NCBI GenBank assembly: GCA_950295325.1 | Contig: OX485808.1 | Location: forward strand, 16,698,527-16,762,526 | DNA length: 64,000 nt | Direction of reading: 5' to 3' | Origin: Polytrichum commune | Lineage: Eukaryota > Streptophyta > Polytrichopsida > Polytrichales > Polytrichaceae | Part shown: positions 1 through 11,569 of the stretch, one piece after another | How positions within the stretch are numbered: the first letter of the stretch is position 1 | Layout of the letters: each line of letters opens with the position of its first letter | Notes under the pieces: generated by a model | The model's input: only the letters and a program-made list of their open reading frames with translations | The model's database searches: none | What the model was told of the DNA's origin: nothing | Made by a program: the position numbers and the translations under genes

Positions 1-1389
1 TTTTTTTGAAAGGGGTGAGGTGGTATTGTGGGTTATTGTATTTGTAGTGATATGGTGTGTGTTTGTATGTTTTCTTATTGTTTTTCGTGTTTGATATGGT
101 TTTTGTTTTGTATATGTGTGTTTTGTATTTTGGATGTGTCCTTTGGTTCTGTTTGTTTGTTTCTTGTGTTTGTCCGTAGGATTTATGTTTAATTTCGGTA
201 AGGTTTTATATGTATAATGAAGTTTGTATTGTTGTTGAGGTCTATATTTTGTGTGTGGCATTGAGTTTGGGTGGGGTTTGTATTTTGGATGTGTGTAGTA
301 TATTGTTTGAGTGTTGCCTTTGTGTGTGTGTATAGTAAGGTAGTTGTACTTGTGTTTTATATGGTATTTTGGGTATTGTAGGATATCACGCTTAGTATGA
401 TAATATCTAGATTTAAAGAGTGTGGGCTTTGTTGTAGGTGTGTATATGGTACTAGGGTGTTGTTGGGTTTCTTTGTTGTTTGATGGTATATCTTTTATTG
501 CATAAGAGGTGTATTGTGGTTGTAGGGCAGTGTAGATATTTGTATTATAGGAATACAAAAGGATTTCTAATCTCATAGGGGATATAGTAATTGGGTTGAT
601 GTGTCTTTGTTGGTAAGGGGTGTTGGGTGGTTTATGTCTTGTTATGTTAGCTGTGGTTTTGGTTTTTTGGTATATTTTTGTTTTGTTGATCTTTTCTTTT
701 ATCTTTTTTTGTTTTTTGTTTTCTTTATTGGCGAGGCCGGTAGGCCGAGCTCGTTCTAGTTTATTACGGTTTTTGTTAATTTTTAACATGGAGGTTGAGT
801 ATTTTACGTGGTATTTGTGTTTTGGGTTGTAGTATAGTTTTGGGTGGGTTTTGAGGTTTGGGCAAGGTGTGTTTGGTTTAGTGATATCTATTTTTTGATA
901 TTTTGTGAATATATATTTGGTTGTGGTGGAAGGGTTAGTTGTGGCGGGTGTTATGTTTCTTACTTGTTTGGGTAAGTATATGTATTTTGGATGTGTTTTG
1001 TATGTTGGGTGGGGTTTGTATTTTTGGTGGAGTTTATATGTTTGGCGAGGATTGTATTTTGGGTGTAATATGTATTTTGTGTGGGTTTGTATTTTGGGTG
1101 TGTATATTGTTTCGTTTGAGTTCTGTCTTTGTGCATGCGTGAAGTAAAGTAATTGTATTTATATTTCATATGGTATCATGGCTGGTATGATGGTATCTTT
1201 TATGATAGAATACGGACTTCGTTGTAGGTGTGTGTATGATGTTTGGGTGTGGTCGGGTTTTTGTTTTATTTATTCTTTGGTTTTTTATAATTATGTTTTT
1301 GGTTATAGTGAAAGGGTTAGTTTTGGCGGGTGATATGCTTTTTATTTGTTTGAGTAGGAAGTATGTGTATTTTGGATTAATTGTATGGT

Positions 1390-1765
1390 ATTTGTATTTT
1401 GTTTGAGTATAGTGTTTTGTTTGGGTATTGTATTTTGCTTGAGTATGGTATTCTGATTGAGTATAGTGTTTTTCTTGAGTATGGTATTTTGCTTGAGTAT
1501 GGTGTTTTGTTTGAGTATGATGTGTTGCTTGAGTATGGCATTTTGTTTGTGTATGGTATTTTGTTTGAGTACGGTATTTTTCTTGGGTATGATATTTTGC
1601 TTGGGTATGGTATTTTGCTTGTGTATAGTATTTTGTTTGAGTATGGCATTTTGTTTGAATATGGTATTTTGCTTGAGTATGGTATTTTGTTTGAGTATGA
1701 TATTTTGCTTGGGTACGGTATTTTTCTGGAGTATGGTATTTTGCTTGAGTATGGAATTTGTGTTC
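1390..1765. repeat. 18-bp minisatellite in LINE-0 spacer
   Basis: About 20 imperfect copies of an 18-bp unit of the type GAGTATGGTATTTTGCTT run in tandem. Read on the minus strand in one frame they give repeated KYHTQ(A/T) units, and other frames are also open because the unit is a multiple of three and lacks stops. Long overlapping open frames on both strands here are therefore a consequence of the repeat and not evidence of genes. LINE-1 and LINE-2 carry different repeats of similar composition in the equivalent spacer. Confidence 0.9.
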
Positions 1766-1983
1766 GTATAAAGTAGATAACTTGTATTTCATATGGTATT
1801 TTGGACATTGTGGGATACTGTGAGTAGTACGATGGTATCTAGTATTTATTCTAGTATTTATTCTAGGTGTAATAGTATATAGAATACTATGTGTAATACT
1901 ATGTTTAATACTATGTCTACATATGTGTATGTATCTAAGATAGTATTGAAGTAAATACTTTTGTTTTACCCGGCGATTTGTGG

Positions 1984-2465
1984 TCAATCCACATTTGGCA
2001 AGTCTTTAATCATAAGATTTGGGTTTACCAACCCAGTAATTTGTTGCATCCCGGTAAGTGCAATGGTTAATGTGCTTTGGATATCCAACATTTGCTTCTT
2101 CAATTTTTCGTTGATGTCATCTACATAGTTGTGGGCCTCTTTGACTATGTCATCCTTCAAGACCTTCATCTCTTTGTGTAGTTCAAGCTTGAGTTTCTTG
2201 TTACCTTCTTCAATGGCCTCCTTCATGATGGTAAAAACTTCGCTTTTGGTGGCATTCTTCTCCCCTTGGTTTTGGTTTTGGATTGCTTCAATGGTGTTCA
2301 CCAAGCAAGTGTTAGTATCTTCAAATCCAAACTTGACCAACAAATCTTTGGAGGGTTTGTCAATACCATCAAGACTTCTACGATGAGGAGTGATTTTCAC
2401 ATGATAAACACCAATTTTTTCCTCTTTTCCTACAAACTTTTTGTATACAAAGGGGTTGAGGCATT
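1984..2465 (-). pseudogene. LINE-0 ORF1, C-terminal part
   Basis: Minus-strand reading continues the ORF1 interrupted at 16227. It encodes the end of the conserved domain (ITPHRRSLDG), a region close to LINE-1 residues such as FGFEDTNTCLVNTIEAI, then a charged helical stretch of coiled-coil appearance and the tail NPNLMIKDLPNVD before a TGA. That TGA overlaps a TTG opening the next frame (TTGA). The same ORF1 resumes on the far side of LINE-1, with the shared codons duplicated as the target site. This copy keeps the C-terminus that LINE-1 ORF1 has lost to a TAG codon. Confidence 0.85.
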
Positions 2466-2476
2466 CAACATTTGCA
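2466..2476. repeat. LINE-1 target site duplication, 3' side
   Basis: CAACATTTGCA (plus strand) occurs here and again at 16227-16237. The flanking LINE-0 ORF1 reading frame is continuous if the intervening 13.75 kb and one copy are removed (codons for S-A-N-V-E-C-L). Confidence 0.88.
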
Positions 2477-2490
2477 ATAATAACAACTTC

Positions 2491-2507
2491 GGTCTCCGAA
2501 GGAGACC
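2491..2507 (-). other. Conserved 3'-end hairpin of LINE-1
   Basis: The minus strand reads GGTCTCC-TTC-GGAGACC, a perfect 7-bp stem with a 3-nt loop, followed by GAAGTT and a short ATT-rich tail up to the target duplication. The preceding bases (GATCGAACAGACACTT then ATTCACGTC) and the hairpin recur at the 3' end of LINE-2 (56612-56628). A conserved terminal stem-loop is a known recognition feature for the reverse transcriptase of several LINE clades; that role here is inference. Confidence 0.8.
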
Positions 2508-5500
2508 GACGTGAATTAAGTGTCTGTTCGATCTACCTTCAATCCCAAGCCCACAGGACAGAGGTATGAAGGAGAAGATCTACTCCCCCCTTTCGAGAGT
2601 AGACACTTTAGACACAAGAAACCAGTAATGTAACCTACGCCTAATATAATACCCTTTGCCCCTTACCCTAACTTTTAAGTTCTGAGTTATGGGGGGTCTG
2701 GATTTTGGGGGAGTGGTTGGTGGTTTTCAATTCTCCTTTTATGGAGGAGAATATACATAGCATATTGTATTGCAATGGTGTTAATATTTTTGAAAGTATT
2801 TTTGATGGTGGCCATAGGTATTTTGAAGTTGGTCTCTAGTGCTTTCATAGATGGGATGTGGGCAGTCGCTCTGGCATCAGCAGTGATAACAATAAGTGGT
2901 TCGATTTTCCATCCTTTGGAAGCAATGCTAGCAATTAGTGAGTTGTATTTATTATTTTTTGCTTCAATTGCTTCTGGGGAGAATCTGTCATTGCAGTATG
3001 TGAATTCAATGAATTGTATGGTAAGGTGAGGGTCGACATCTCTGGGAGGGGCATTTTGATAGGGTAGTCCTTTAACACAGAGGATATCAAGTCTAAATCT
3101 TGCGTTGCAGTGACATCTTTGTGTACTACATGTGCAGGGGAGTAGCCAATTGGGGACTGTGTTTTCTTGGGGGTTGTTATTGAAGGTGCCAGCATTCATG
3201 AGAGTAAAGCATCGGGATTTTTCTGATGAGATTAGGAGCTTCCTAATTTCTCCGACTGCTTTGTTATGTCTTTTAACTCTAAGTGAGTGTATATGTTGGT
3301 GTTTACATGTAAGTAATACATGTATCCATGTATCTGGTTCATTTGAGTTGCATATGGGGCACGTGATAGTGGGAAATCTTTGGTGGCCAAAAAACATTTG
3401 TTTTCTCGCATTCCCCATGTAGGTTCCTGTGCGGAATTTGATGAGGCATGATTTTTGTTTGTCGGTGATAGCGGGATCTGTCCAGAACTCGTTCGACAAC
3501 TCGTTGTCTATCTCTATGTTTTCTGTCCATTTACAGGTGTTGGGGGTTTGTGTGGCCATGATTGGTAGGTTCTTTTCCCTATCATATTTTTTAATTTGTT
3601 TTTCTAAGAATCCAACTGGGCCTTTGTCCGGAACGTCTTCCATCGAGGCCCATACGTCTTTTTGGTAATAGTAAGGGGTGGCGTGGGCATGTTCGTATGG
3701 GTGGGCGGCAATTTTGTGCTCTAATTCTAATCCTTCTTTTGCTAGTTTGTGTGCTTTTTCATTGCCGTCAATGTTGACGTGTGCTCAAACTTTGTATAGT
3801 GTAATTGGTTGTGTCATTTTTTGAAGAATTTTTACCATGGAGGCTAGTGTGGTTTGGTCTGGGTGACTATTATGAAGTGTGGGGTGTTTAATTTGAGTGT
3901 TAAGTAGGTATAATACATTTAGACTGTCTGTGAATATGAATGCGGGTTCGTTGGGATATTGTGTGTTGATGATGCTTAGTGTTTCGTGTATAGCAATCAT
4001 TTCTGCTCGTAATATGTTTTGATGTCCATGTAATCTATTGGCGATGTTTAGCCCTTTGGGGCTGTAGATACCGTATCCGGCTCTTTCTCTTCTCCATTCC
4101 CCAGGGGCTATTTCTTTGGGTTTCATAAAGGAGCCATCAGTGTAGTAGCTGAATTGGGGGTGGAATTTTAGTGGTAGGTTCGTTTGGTAGTTTGGGAGTT
4201 GTGGGGTGGGGGTGTTATTGTTTGGGGGTATCTTTGGGTAATTTGATTTAGACCATTTTTTACTAGAGTTCACTGTGATGTTTGAAGGGGTGGATGGTGC
4301 AATTTGGGTGTGGCTTTGTAATATTTGGAGATTGTCTGCTATGTCCTTTAGTAATTTCATTTGTTTATAGGTGCCTATATTATTGTTTTGGTGGTGGATA
4401 CAAAATATTTGTAGGGTAGACGGTTCTTTTCTTGTAATATTGAGTTCGGGAGGTATTGTGGGTTCTTCATATGCAATCGTATCGGCTGCAAATTGGGCAA
4501 TGATGTGTGTGTCCAAGAATGAACCTATGTGCGGGTTTGGGTTTTTGTACCAGTCGGTATCCGGAGATATAAGTATAGTGATTGTATATGGATCATTTTG
4601 GGCCGCCATGCGAGCCCAGTGAATGGCTTGTTGTAAGTCTGTTGCGTTGTGGGGGTGAGCGTATCCTTTTCCTTGCCATTTGTGGTCGAATGCTTTCCCT
4701 AAGGATCCAAATATTATGTCCCGTGAGAATGGCGAGTAGAATTGGGTGAGTTGCGTGGGGCATGTCACTGGGGATGAGAAGTATGACTGGTTGATATTGA
4801 ATGTGGTTATTAGGAGATCTAATATTGGGGTTGGTATTGTGTATTGGGCACGTTTGAGTGGGTCATTTTTCGGGATTCGGTATTTGTATCTTTGATATAG
4901 CCAAACCATTTCGGTTTCGAAAGATTGGGTGGGCGGTTCTAGACCATGTGTGGTATTTTTTGCCAATTGGTATTGTTTCCATAACCACATTAGTCTGGTT
5001 TTCGGGATGGTGATGAGGTGCCTACCATTATCTTCGTATATGTGAGCGACGTTGAATTGTATTTGGATAGTATCGGAGTTGGTTTCGATGTCATTTTTTG
5101 GGTTACATTCATTAATAAAGATATGTGCTAGTGGGATTATTGTGGTAGGTATGACATATCTTGTGTCTCTTTGTTGTTCGGTGGAGAAGTAGGCATTAAT
5201 AATGTTTGAGAAGTGTTTGTGTTGTCTTTCCGTGTAGTAGTGGGTAAGTAGGACGGTGTTGTGGTTGCATGTGTTGGCATCACAATAGGGGTATAGGTCC
5301 CTTGGGGTTTGCCATTTGTTGCATGTGTGGTTATTTGTTGTAGTCCATTGACATAGGTATGACGTGACTGTTCTTTTTATTCCGTTATGGTCGGTAGATT
5401 GTTTTTGTTTGTGATCAAGTATTTTGTATATGGGATATTGTCGGGGGTCCTTAAGTATGTTGTTGGGGGGAGGGGGTAGAGGGGGGATGGGAGGGTTTGG

Positions 5501-8500
5501 GGGGTGTATGGGGGGAGTCGGTAGGTGAGGTAGAATGTTGTGGTGTCTTAGTATATATTTGTCTTTGAGGGATCTGGGTGGATGGTGTCGTTGGCATGGT
5601 AGGGGGCATTCGGGATTACAGAGAGGTTGGCAAAATAGTTGATTAACGATGTTTAGTGCACTTTGGATGAGTTTGGAAGGGGTGGAGTGGTAGATTTTGA
5701 ATTCGTATAGGTTCATTAGTGTGGTGCCATTAGGCATGGTAATTTGGTCTAGTGTTGTTATATTATGTATGAGCAATTTGTGTAATAGCTTAAGTGAGGT
5801 GTTGGGATTTAGACCCTGTAGCATTTGTGCTTCTTGCATCCACGCGTTTTCGAGTGGGGATGGGTGTAGGAGGAAGTTGTTTATTGTACTTTTAAGGTGG
5901 ACTCCTGCTTCATGCTTGAGCAGAAATAATGTTATAGTAATAGGTGATCTAATACAATGGTAGTATTTAATACGGGTAATTTCTTTAGAACCTCCGTATT
6001 TGGCAAGTATAAATTGCGTTAGGCCGGTATAAATTTTGCCAATTCGGCCTTTATCGTTAAGGGCGTTTTGTAGTTGCTCTCCAATACACCGTAGGTAGGC
6101 ATTTTGTAGTGAAAATGCTTCAATTCCAAATAGGTTGTGGGGGAGTTGTGTAGTAATATTAGATGTGCATTTGGGTATTCCGCATATTGTTTTATGGAGT
6201 GCGATGATCTTTTTGTCAAGTTTTTTTATGGCTGGTATGGAGTATAGTACTGCATAAAAGCTATATGCTATTCCAGCGCGTATGACTGTATCAGCCATGT
6301 TGATTTTTTGTTTCATAGTAGTTGGGCATGCTACGAGGGCTTGATATTGTTTGATTACTTTAGCTGTAGTGGTATTTATTTGTGTTTTCCACTTAAGTGA
6401 TGGTGCGAAATTTATTCCTAGGTATGTGTAGGGTTCGTGTTGGTTTAGGACTGGTATAGGTTGGTTTCTATAGTTTATGTTGGTGGATTGGATTAGGGCC
6501 TTGAAGGTTGTGGGATTAAGTTTAGATTTATTTGGGCATCCAGTTACTGCGCATTTTGGTATTCCTAGATCCATTCCTGCCCATTTGCAGAATTTGTCTA
6601 GTTTATGTAATTGTGTTTGTAGTGTCTCTAGTTTGTTGGCGATTGCTGCAAGGTCGTCTGCATATGCTACTGATGAGATTTTAACTCTCGACGTACCGAA
6701 AGTATATCCATTGTTTCCTTGTTGTAGCCATCTAAGTAGGGGTTGTAGAAATATGATGAATAAGTATGGGCTAAGGGTATCGCCTTGTATTGTACCTCTT
6801 TGGATGTGAATTGGTAGGGTTTTTCCAAAGTGTTCGCCAGCGAATATGGTTGAAGATTGTGAGTATATGTTTCCTATGAGGTTTATTGAGTCATTGGGGT
6901 AACCCAAGTCTTTCATTATGGCTAAGAGTCTGGCGTGGTCAATGGAGCCAAAGGCGTTTTTGAAGTCAATGTAAAGAATGTATATATCTTGGTTTGTGAG
7001 TCTTGCGTCTTCAAGCACTGCAATTAGTATTTGGAATTGTCTGGAGGTGCTTCTTTCTGCTCTGAACCCTTCTTGGCTATCGTGTAGTATTTGGTATCTT
7101 TCTCCGTATGCTGATAGGATAGAGGTTAGTGTACTTGTGTAAAGTTTATATATGGTGTTAGCAAGTGCAATAGGTCTGTGATTCGTTAGTTGTGATTTAT
7201 TACCTTTTTTATATAATAAAACTGTTAGGCTAGTTTTCTATGATGCGGGAATTTGTTTTTGTTTATAGCAGTGCTTAAAGAATAGGAAAAATAATTTGTG
7301 AAAGCGCGGAGGCATATTTTTTAGGATTGAGTTGGGAATTTTGTCTGGACCTGGAGCTTTGTTATTACTCAGGTTTTTAAGACAGAAGTCATAGGTTTCT
7401 TGATCAAAATATGTGTGTAAGGGGATTTGGGGTTCGTCTCGTTTGTCAATTATGTATCCTTCTAAGTCGTGCCATTGGTATTGTCTGACTCCACATGTAC
7501 AGTGTAGTGGATGTGTATTTTGATGGTGGCATGTGGGGACTGTTGGGCGGTTACTGATGGATTGTTGTGCGTAAATCTCTGATGCAATGTCTTCAGGGTT
7601 GGTTAATATGTTGTTTTGTCTATCAATGATGGAGTCAAGAGGTGAGGTTTCAGTGTTTTTGAAGACTTTTTGGTTTATTTTCTTGGGGCTTTTTTCATAC
7701 ATTTGGCGGTATTTCGATACGGCTTTTAGAATGCAGTCTCTAGTATATTTTGTGGTGATTTTTCTGGCTTTTTTATTTGCAGTTTTTGCGATGGCCGCTA
7801 TTGTGTTAATCCATTCATCAGGGGATGCTGCTATAGCGGGTGGGTACGGAATGCTGACGTGTTGGTGGTTTCGGATATCGTTTAGGATGGAGTGCACTTG
7901 CCAGCGTGGATCATGTTGTGCTATGTAAATGGCTTTCCTGATGAGGTGATATGTGTTGAGGTATCTTTTCCATTCTCTAGCTAGTTTACGTGGTAGAAAA
8001 CCACCTTGTTGCGATGTTCTGGTTGTAAGGTTGGGTAGTGGGTTTGCTTTGCAGGTTTTTTCAATTGTTTCTGAGATTTTGTTTATAATGTAGTCCAGTG
8101 ATGTACATACAAGTTGCCATTGATCAGATGTTAAGTGTTGGTGGTTTTCTAATAGTGTGGTAAGTATTTTAAGTTGGGTGGAGTTTTCTTCAAAGAATGT
8201 TATGTTGAATTTTTCTAGGTTTTCAGGTGGTATCGGGTTCAGTATTATAGTTGGTGAGGTGTTTGTAGGGGGTGGGGGTCTGGCTATAAGTGTGTTGTGT
8301 GGGATGTGTAATGTGACTGGATAGTGATCTGAATTTAGATTCATGTTTGTGTTTGTAGTAGAGGTAAATTTGTTGTTGTCTGGGAAGTGAATATAGAAAC
8401 AATCTATTAGGCTTGTTGATGTGTAGTTGTATCCACCTTGTCTGGAGATACTAGTGTTGGTTTGAATATATTCTAAGTTGAGAGATGTGGTGAAGTTTTT

Positions 8501-9712
8501 CCATTGGAAGTCTTCTTCTTGTGGGGGGGTGTTAGTGCTGTTATTTTGTCTGCCCCTGAGTGCAATATCTCTGTTAAAGTCTCCGCATAGTGTGTATATG
8601 TGATTAGGGTGTATAGTGATTTGGTTAGTGATTTCATTCTTAAGGTGTGGGATAAGACATGTGTTTTCTAAGTGCGTGGGAATATACATGTGTATGATTA
8701 GCCAAGGTATTAGTGGGTGGTTATTTATTTTTATTATTTGTAGATATGGGAAGATGTTTGCTGGTGTGGGGATTTTTGTGACATTCCCTGGGAATGCATA
8801 TTTACAATGGATAAATGTAAGTAGGCCACCTCTTCCGGGGGTATAAGGCATCATTTGTTGGATGCACCTTGTGAGTGCGTGTGTGTTGTTGAAAATGAGT
8901 TTGAATTCCGGGAATAGGTTTTGTATATATTTCGTAGATTTGTTTGCAGTAAGTTTGGTTTCTTGGATATGTATGATTGCTGTGTTGTTTTGAGAGTTGT
9001 TTATTAAGCTTTGTAAGTCTGGTAATGATGTGTTGAGTGATGACGCATTCCAAGTTATTATGATTGTTTCATGTTCGGTGTTGGTGTTTATTCTTGTGAT
9101 TGGTGTGGGAGCGGCTGGGAGTGGGGGTGGGTGTGAATATTCGCTGATGTTTTCTAAACATCTAAGTGTTTCAGCTATCAACTAGTTTGGGAGGAAAGGG
9201 AATTATTTCTTAAGGGCGGTTGATGTGGGTGTGGTTACTTGGTTGTGGATGAATTCGTATATTTTTGTGTGTATTGAATTTTGAGGGAGTATTATATGTT
9301 GATTGTTTTCTATGAATGTTGTGTAGGGGTGCGGTGTCAGTATGTGTCGCTCGGGGGGGTTGGTGAGGTTAGCTAGCCTAATGATTAACGTGTTGGTCCA
9401 TATGTTATTAAAGTGGTAGTTTTGGGGTTGGACTAGCATGTTATTGCATATGTCTATTGCGGGGTGGATGGTAATAATTAGGGCGTATAGCATATGGGTT
9501 GGTGGCGACTGGTTTTGTGTTTGGGTATAATGGTGTAGATGTGGGTATGTGGTGATTGCTTGGAGGTGTAGTGGGTGTGTGTGTTTTAGGATAGGGGCGA
9601 ATGTATTTGCTAGGTGTTGGTATTCAGGTTGTAGTTTTATAGTATTTGGGATAAAATACGTGTTGGCTCTTTTTTTGCGTGTAATAGGGTGTGTTCGTAG
9701 AATATCAGGCAT

Positions 9713-9775
9713 TGGTCCCGGGTTAAGTTCGATATCTCCGCATTTTAGTAGATCTAGTATGTCAATGAAGTAATA
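9713..9775 (-). other. 2A-like ribosome-skipping motif in LINE-1
   Basis: The minus strand encodes YYFIDILDLL then KCGDIELNPGP, directly followed by Met-Pro. It fits the 2A consensus D-(V/I)-E-x-N-P-G-P with an upstream hydrophobic, Leu-rich stretch. In known 2A peptides the ribosome fails to join Gly to the final Pro, releasing the upstream protein and continuing translation. Here that would separate a roughly 100-residue leader from the endonuclease-RT protein. 2A-like motifs are established in several animal and trypanosome non-LTR elements. Function here is inferred from sequence. Confidence 0.82.
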
Positions 9776-10012
9776 TCCGTAGAATTGAAGTGTTTTTGGT
9801 TTTCTCATATTTATTTTAAGATATTTCAAACATGTGAATTTGGTTGTGGAAAAGAGGTTAGGCATAGCGGGAGTGGTTTTTTCTACTAGTTCGGGTGAGA
9901 AGTGTGACGTTGCATTGTTTGTAGGTAGTGGGTTTGTTACTGAGTTAGGTTTCCAATTTTTTATGAAGTGGTATGTGTTATTTATGTGGCGAGGCCGGTA
10001 GGCCGAGGCCAT
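9776..10012 (-). other. Leader module 4 (ORF2-proximal, linked to 2A)
   Basis: Starts at ATG 10012 with MASAYRPRH, has a central NWKP motif, then a stretch of the type P.LFSTTKFTCLKY and a Lys-rich segment leading into the 2A motif. The start lies on a GC-rich, partly self-complementary DNA segment (GAGGCCGGTAGGCCGAGGCC on the plus strand) that stands out in otherwise A/C-rich DNA. The homologous LINE-2 leader reads TASASRPRH, with ATG changed to ACG. Upstream sequence back to 10129 is in the same frame but consists of the HPK-type spacer repeat, so I favour ATG 10012 as the start. Confidence 0.65.
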
Positions 10013-10779
10013 TTTGTTATTTGGGTAGGGATTGTATTTTGAATATGGGTGTTTATGTTTTTGGTAGGGTTTGTATTTAGGGTGTAGGTGGTGTTTGGAG
10101 TGGGGGTAAGGTGTGGGGTTTAGGTACAAGTTGTATGTAGGGTGAGGCTTGTGAGATTTTGAGTTGGATTGGGTTTCTTGTTTTGGTTGGTACCAATACG
10201 GTTGTTGGTATTTGTGTTTTGGGTATATTTTGGCTTTTGGATGAAGTATATGTTTTAGGTGGACTCTATGGTTTGGATGAAGCTTATCCCTTGGATGAAG
10301 ATTGTGCTTTTGGTGAGGGCTATATCTTGGATGAGAATAGTATTGTGGGTGGGACCGAGGTATTTTTTGTTTTGGGTAGGAATCTTGTTGTGGGGGGGGG
10401 GGGGTGTTATATTTCCTAATTGATTGGGTGAAGGGCGTGTTTTGTTTGTTTTTAGGTTTTTCATGCTTATGGTTTTAATTATGGTAATCGGGTTGGGTGG
10501 GGTGTGTGTGATGTTACTAGGTTGTTTAGGTGCGAGGGAAGGTTTAGGTTTTGGTTGTGTATTGTGTTTAGGATGTAAACTATGCTTTGGATGTGGTTTG
10601 AGTTTAGGGTGGAATCTATTTTTTGATGAGTACTTGTATTGTGAGAGAGGCCGTTGTATTTTTTGTTTTGGATGGGTGGTAAAATTTGGGTGTGTAGGGT
10701 GTTGTGCTCGGGGGTTGTATTTTGTGTAGTTGTTAGTGTAATTTGGTACATTTATAAGTTTAATATTTGATGTACTTGA

Positions 10780-11031
10780 GATAGTAGGGAAGTATCTATA
10801 TAGGTTAGTTGTTTTTGGTTGTGTCTTACTTGGTTTTTGATTTTTGATGAATGTTAGTTTTGTTGTAGAGGGGATGTGGTGTAGGGTGGGTATTATGTTT
10901 TCTTGTTGTTTAGATAAGGGGCGTGTGTTCACATAGTATTTAGGTACTTGATTTGTTACTAAGGTAGGTTTCCAATTGGTGAGGTGATTTTTTCGGTTAG
11001 TTTTGTGGCGAGGCCGGTAGGCCGAGGCCAT
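10780..11031 (-). repeat. Leader module 3 (no 2A)
   Basis: ATG at 11031 encodes MASAYRPRHKTN, a NWKP motif and the segment P.STTKLTFIKN...KTTNLYRYF, paralleling the ORF2-proximal leader up to the point where that one enters the 2A motif. Here the sequence becomes Ser/Thr-Asn rich and has no NPGP. The palindromic GC-rich start segment is conserved. The lower boundary is approximate. Confidence 0.65.
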
Positions 11032-11569
11032 TTTGTTTGTTGGGTGTTGTTTGTATTTTGAGTAGGGGTATGGTTGTGAGTGGGGGTAGAGTACGGATTT
11101 TTGTCGGGGTTTATGTTTAGGATGTAGTCTATTTTGTTGGCATGCTTTTAGGTTAGGGTAGGTTCCTTGTTCATGATGTGGGTTATGTTTTGGATGAGAT
11201 ATATGTGTTGAGTGGCTTATGTGTTTTGGATGGGATCCATATCTTGGATGAAGGTAGTTCATTGGGTGTGGTATGTGTTTTGGGTACTTTCCGTAATTCA
11301 GGGCGTGTGTAATGTTACTTGATTGTTTAGATGTGAGGGGGGGATTTAGTTGTGGGTGTGGCCTATATTTTGGATGCGGTTTGGATGTAGGATGAAGTTC
11401 GTTTCTTGTGAGGTACCTACATTGTGAGTGAGGCCGTTGTATTTTGTGTTTTGGATGAGAAGTATAGTTTGGATGTGTGGTGTGTTTTGTTCGGAGAGTA
11501 TGTTTTGGGTTGTTGTTGTGTGAGTGGTTAGTGTAATTTGGTTTGTTTATAGATATTTGATTTACTTTT

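Larger units (their letters stand above)
1..2465 (-). mobile_element. LINE-0, 3' side: ORF1 tail and inter-ORF spacer
   Basis: This is the part of an old minus-strand LINE lying downstream of the LINE-1 insertion point. 2465-1984 continues LINE-0 ORF1. 1987-1 matches in style the spacer after ORF1 of LINE-1: both begin with the same TTG ACC ACA AAY CGC frame, followed by a low-complexity, A/C-rich sense strand. Near 730-755 the minus strand carries a variant of the conserved segment encoding SAYRPR, the start of the leader module found before ORF2 in the other copies. No 2A motif and no ORF2 of LINE-0 are in the window, so the element probably continues beyond position 1. Apart from these, 1-1165 holds no gene I can support. 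Confidence 0.7.
2687..10012 (-). pseudogene. LINE-1 ORF2: leader-2A-APE-RT-RNase H-zinc finger polyprotein, stops only
   Basis: One minus-strand frame runs from MASAYRPRH (ATG at 10012) to a stop at 2687, about 2,440 codons. It is interrupted only by in-frame stops near 9203, 9184, 7238 and 3785; the open segments all share the same phase. In order: leader ending in the 2A-like motif at 9713; APE endonuclease (ITWNASSL, QETKL, LCGDFNRDI, LNSDHYPV); reverse transcriptase (NNKAPGPDKIPN, IDFKNAFGSIDHA, YADDLAAI near 6660); a poorly conserved linker of roughly 550-600 residues; RNase H (YYTDGSF, AEMIAIHE, FTDS, then NGNE-type end); zinc-finger region (CPICN..C near 3350; CTC..C.C). The stop at 7238 replaces a Trp and that at 3785 an Arg conserved in LINE-2, both simple transitions. 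Nicking, target-primed reverse transcription and RNA removal are the known roles of these domains. Confidence 0.9.

Noticed and set aside
1377..1808. Overlapping 104-273 codon frames on both strands
   Set aside because: Produced by an 18-bp stop-free repeat; no non-repetitive protein content.
3132..9185. Many plus-strand frames antisense to LINE-1 ORF2
   Set aside because: Shadows of the conserved minus-strand coding region.
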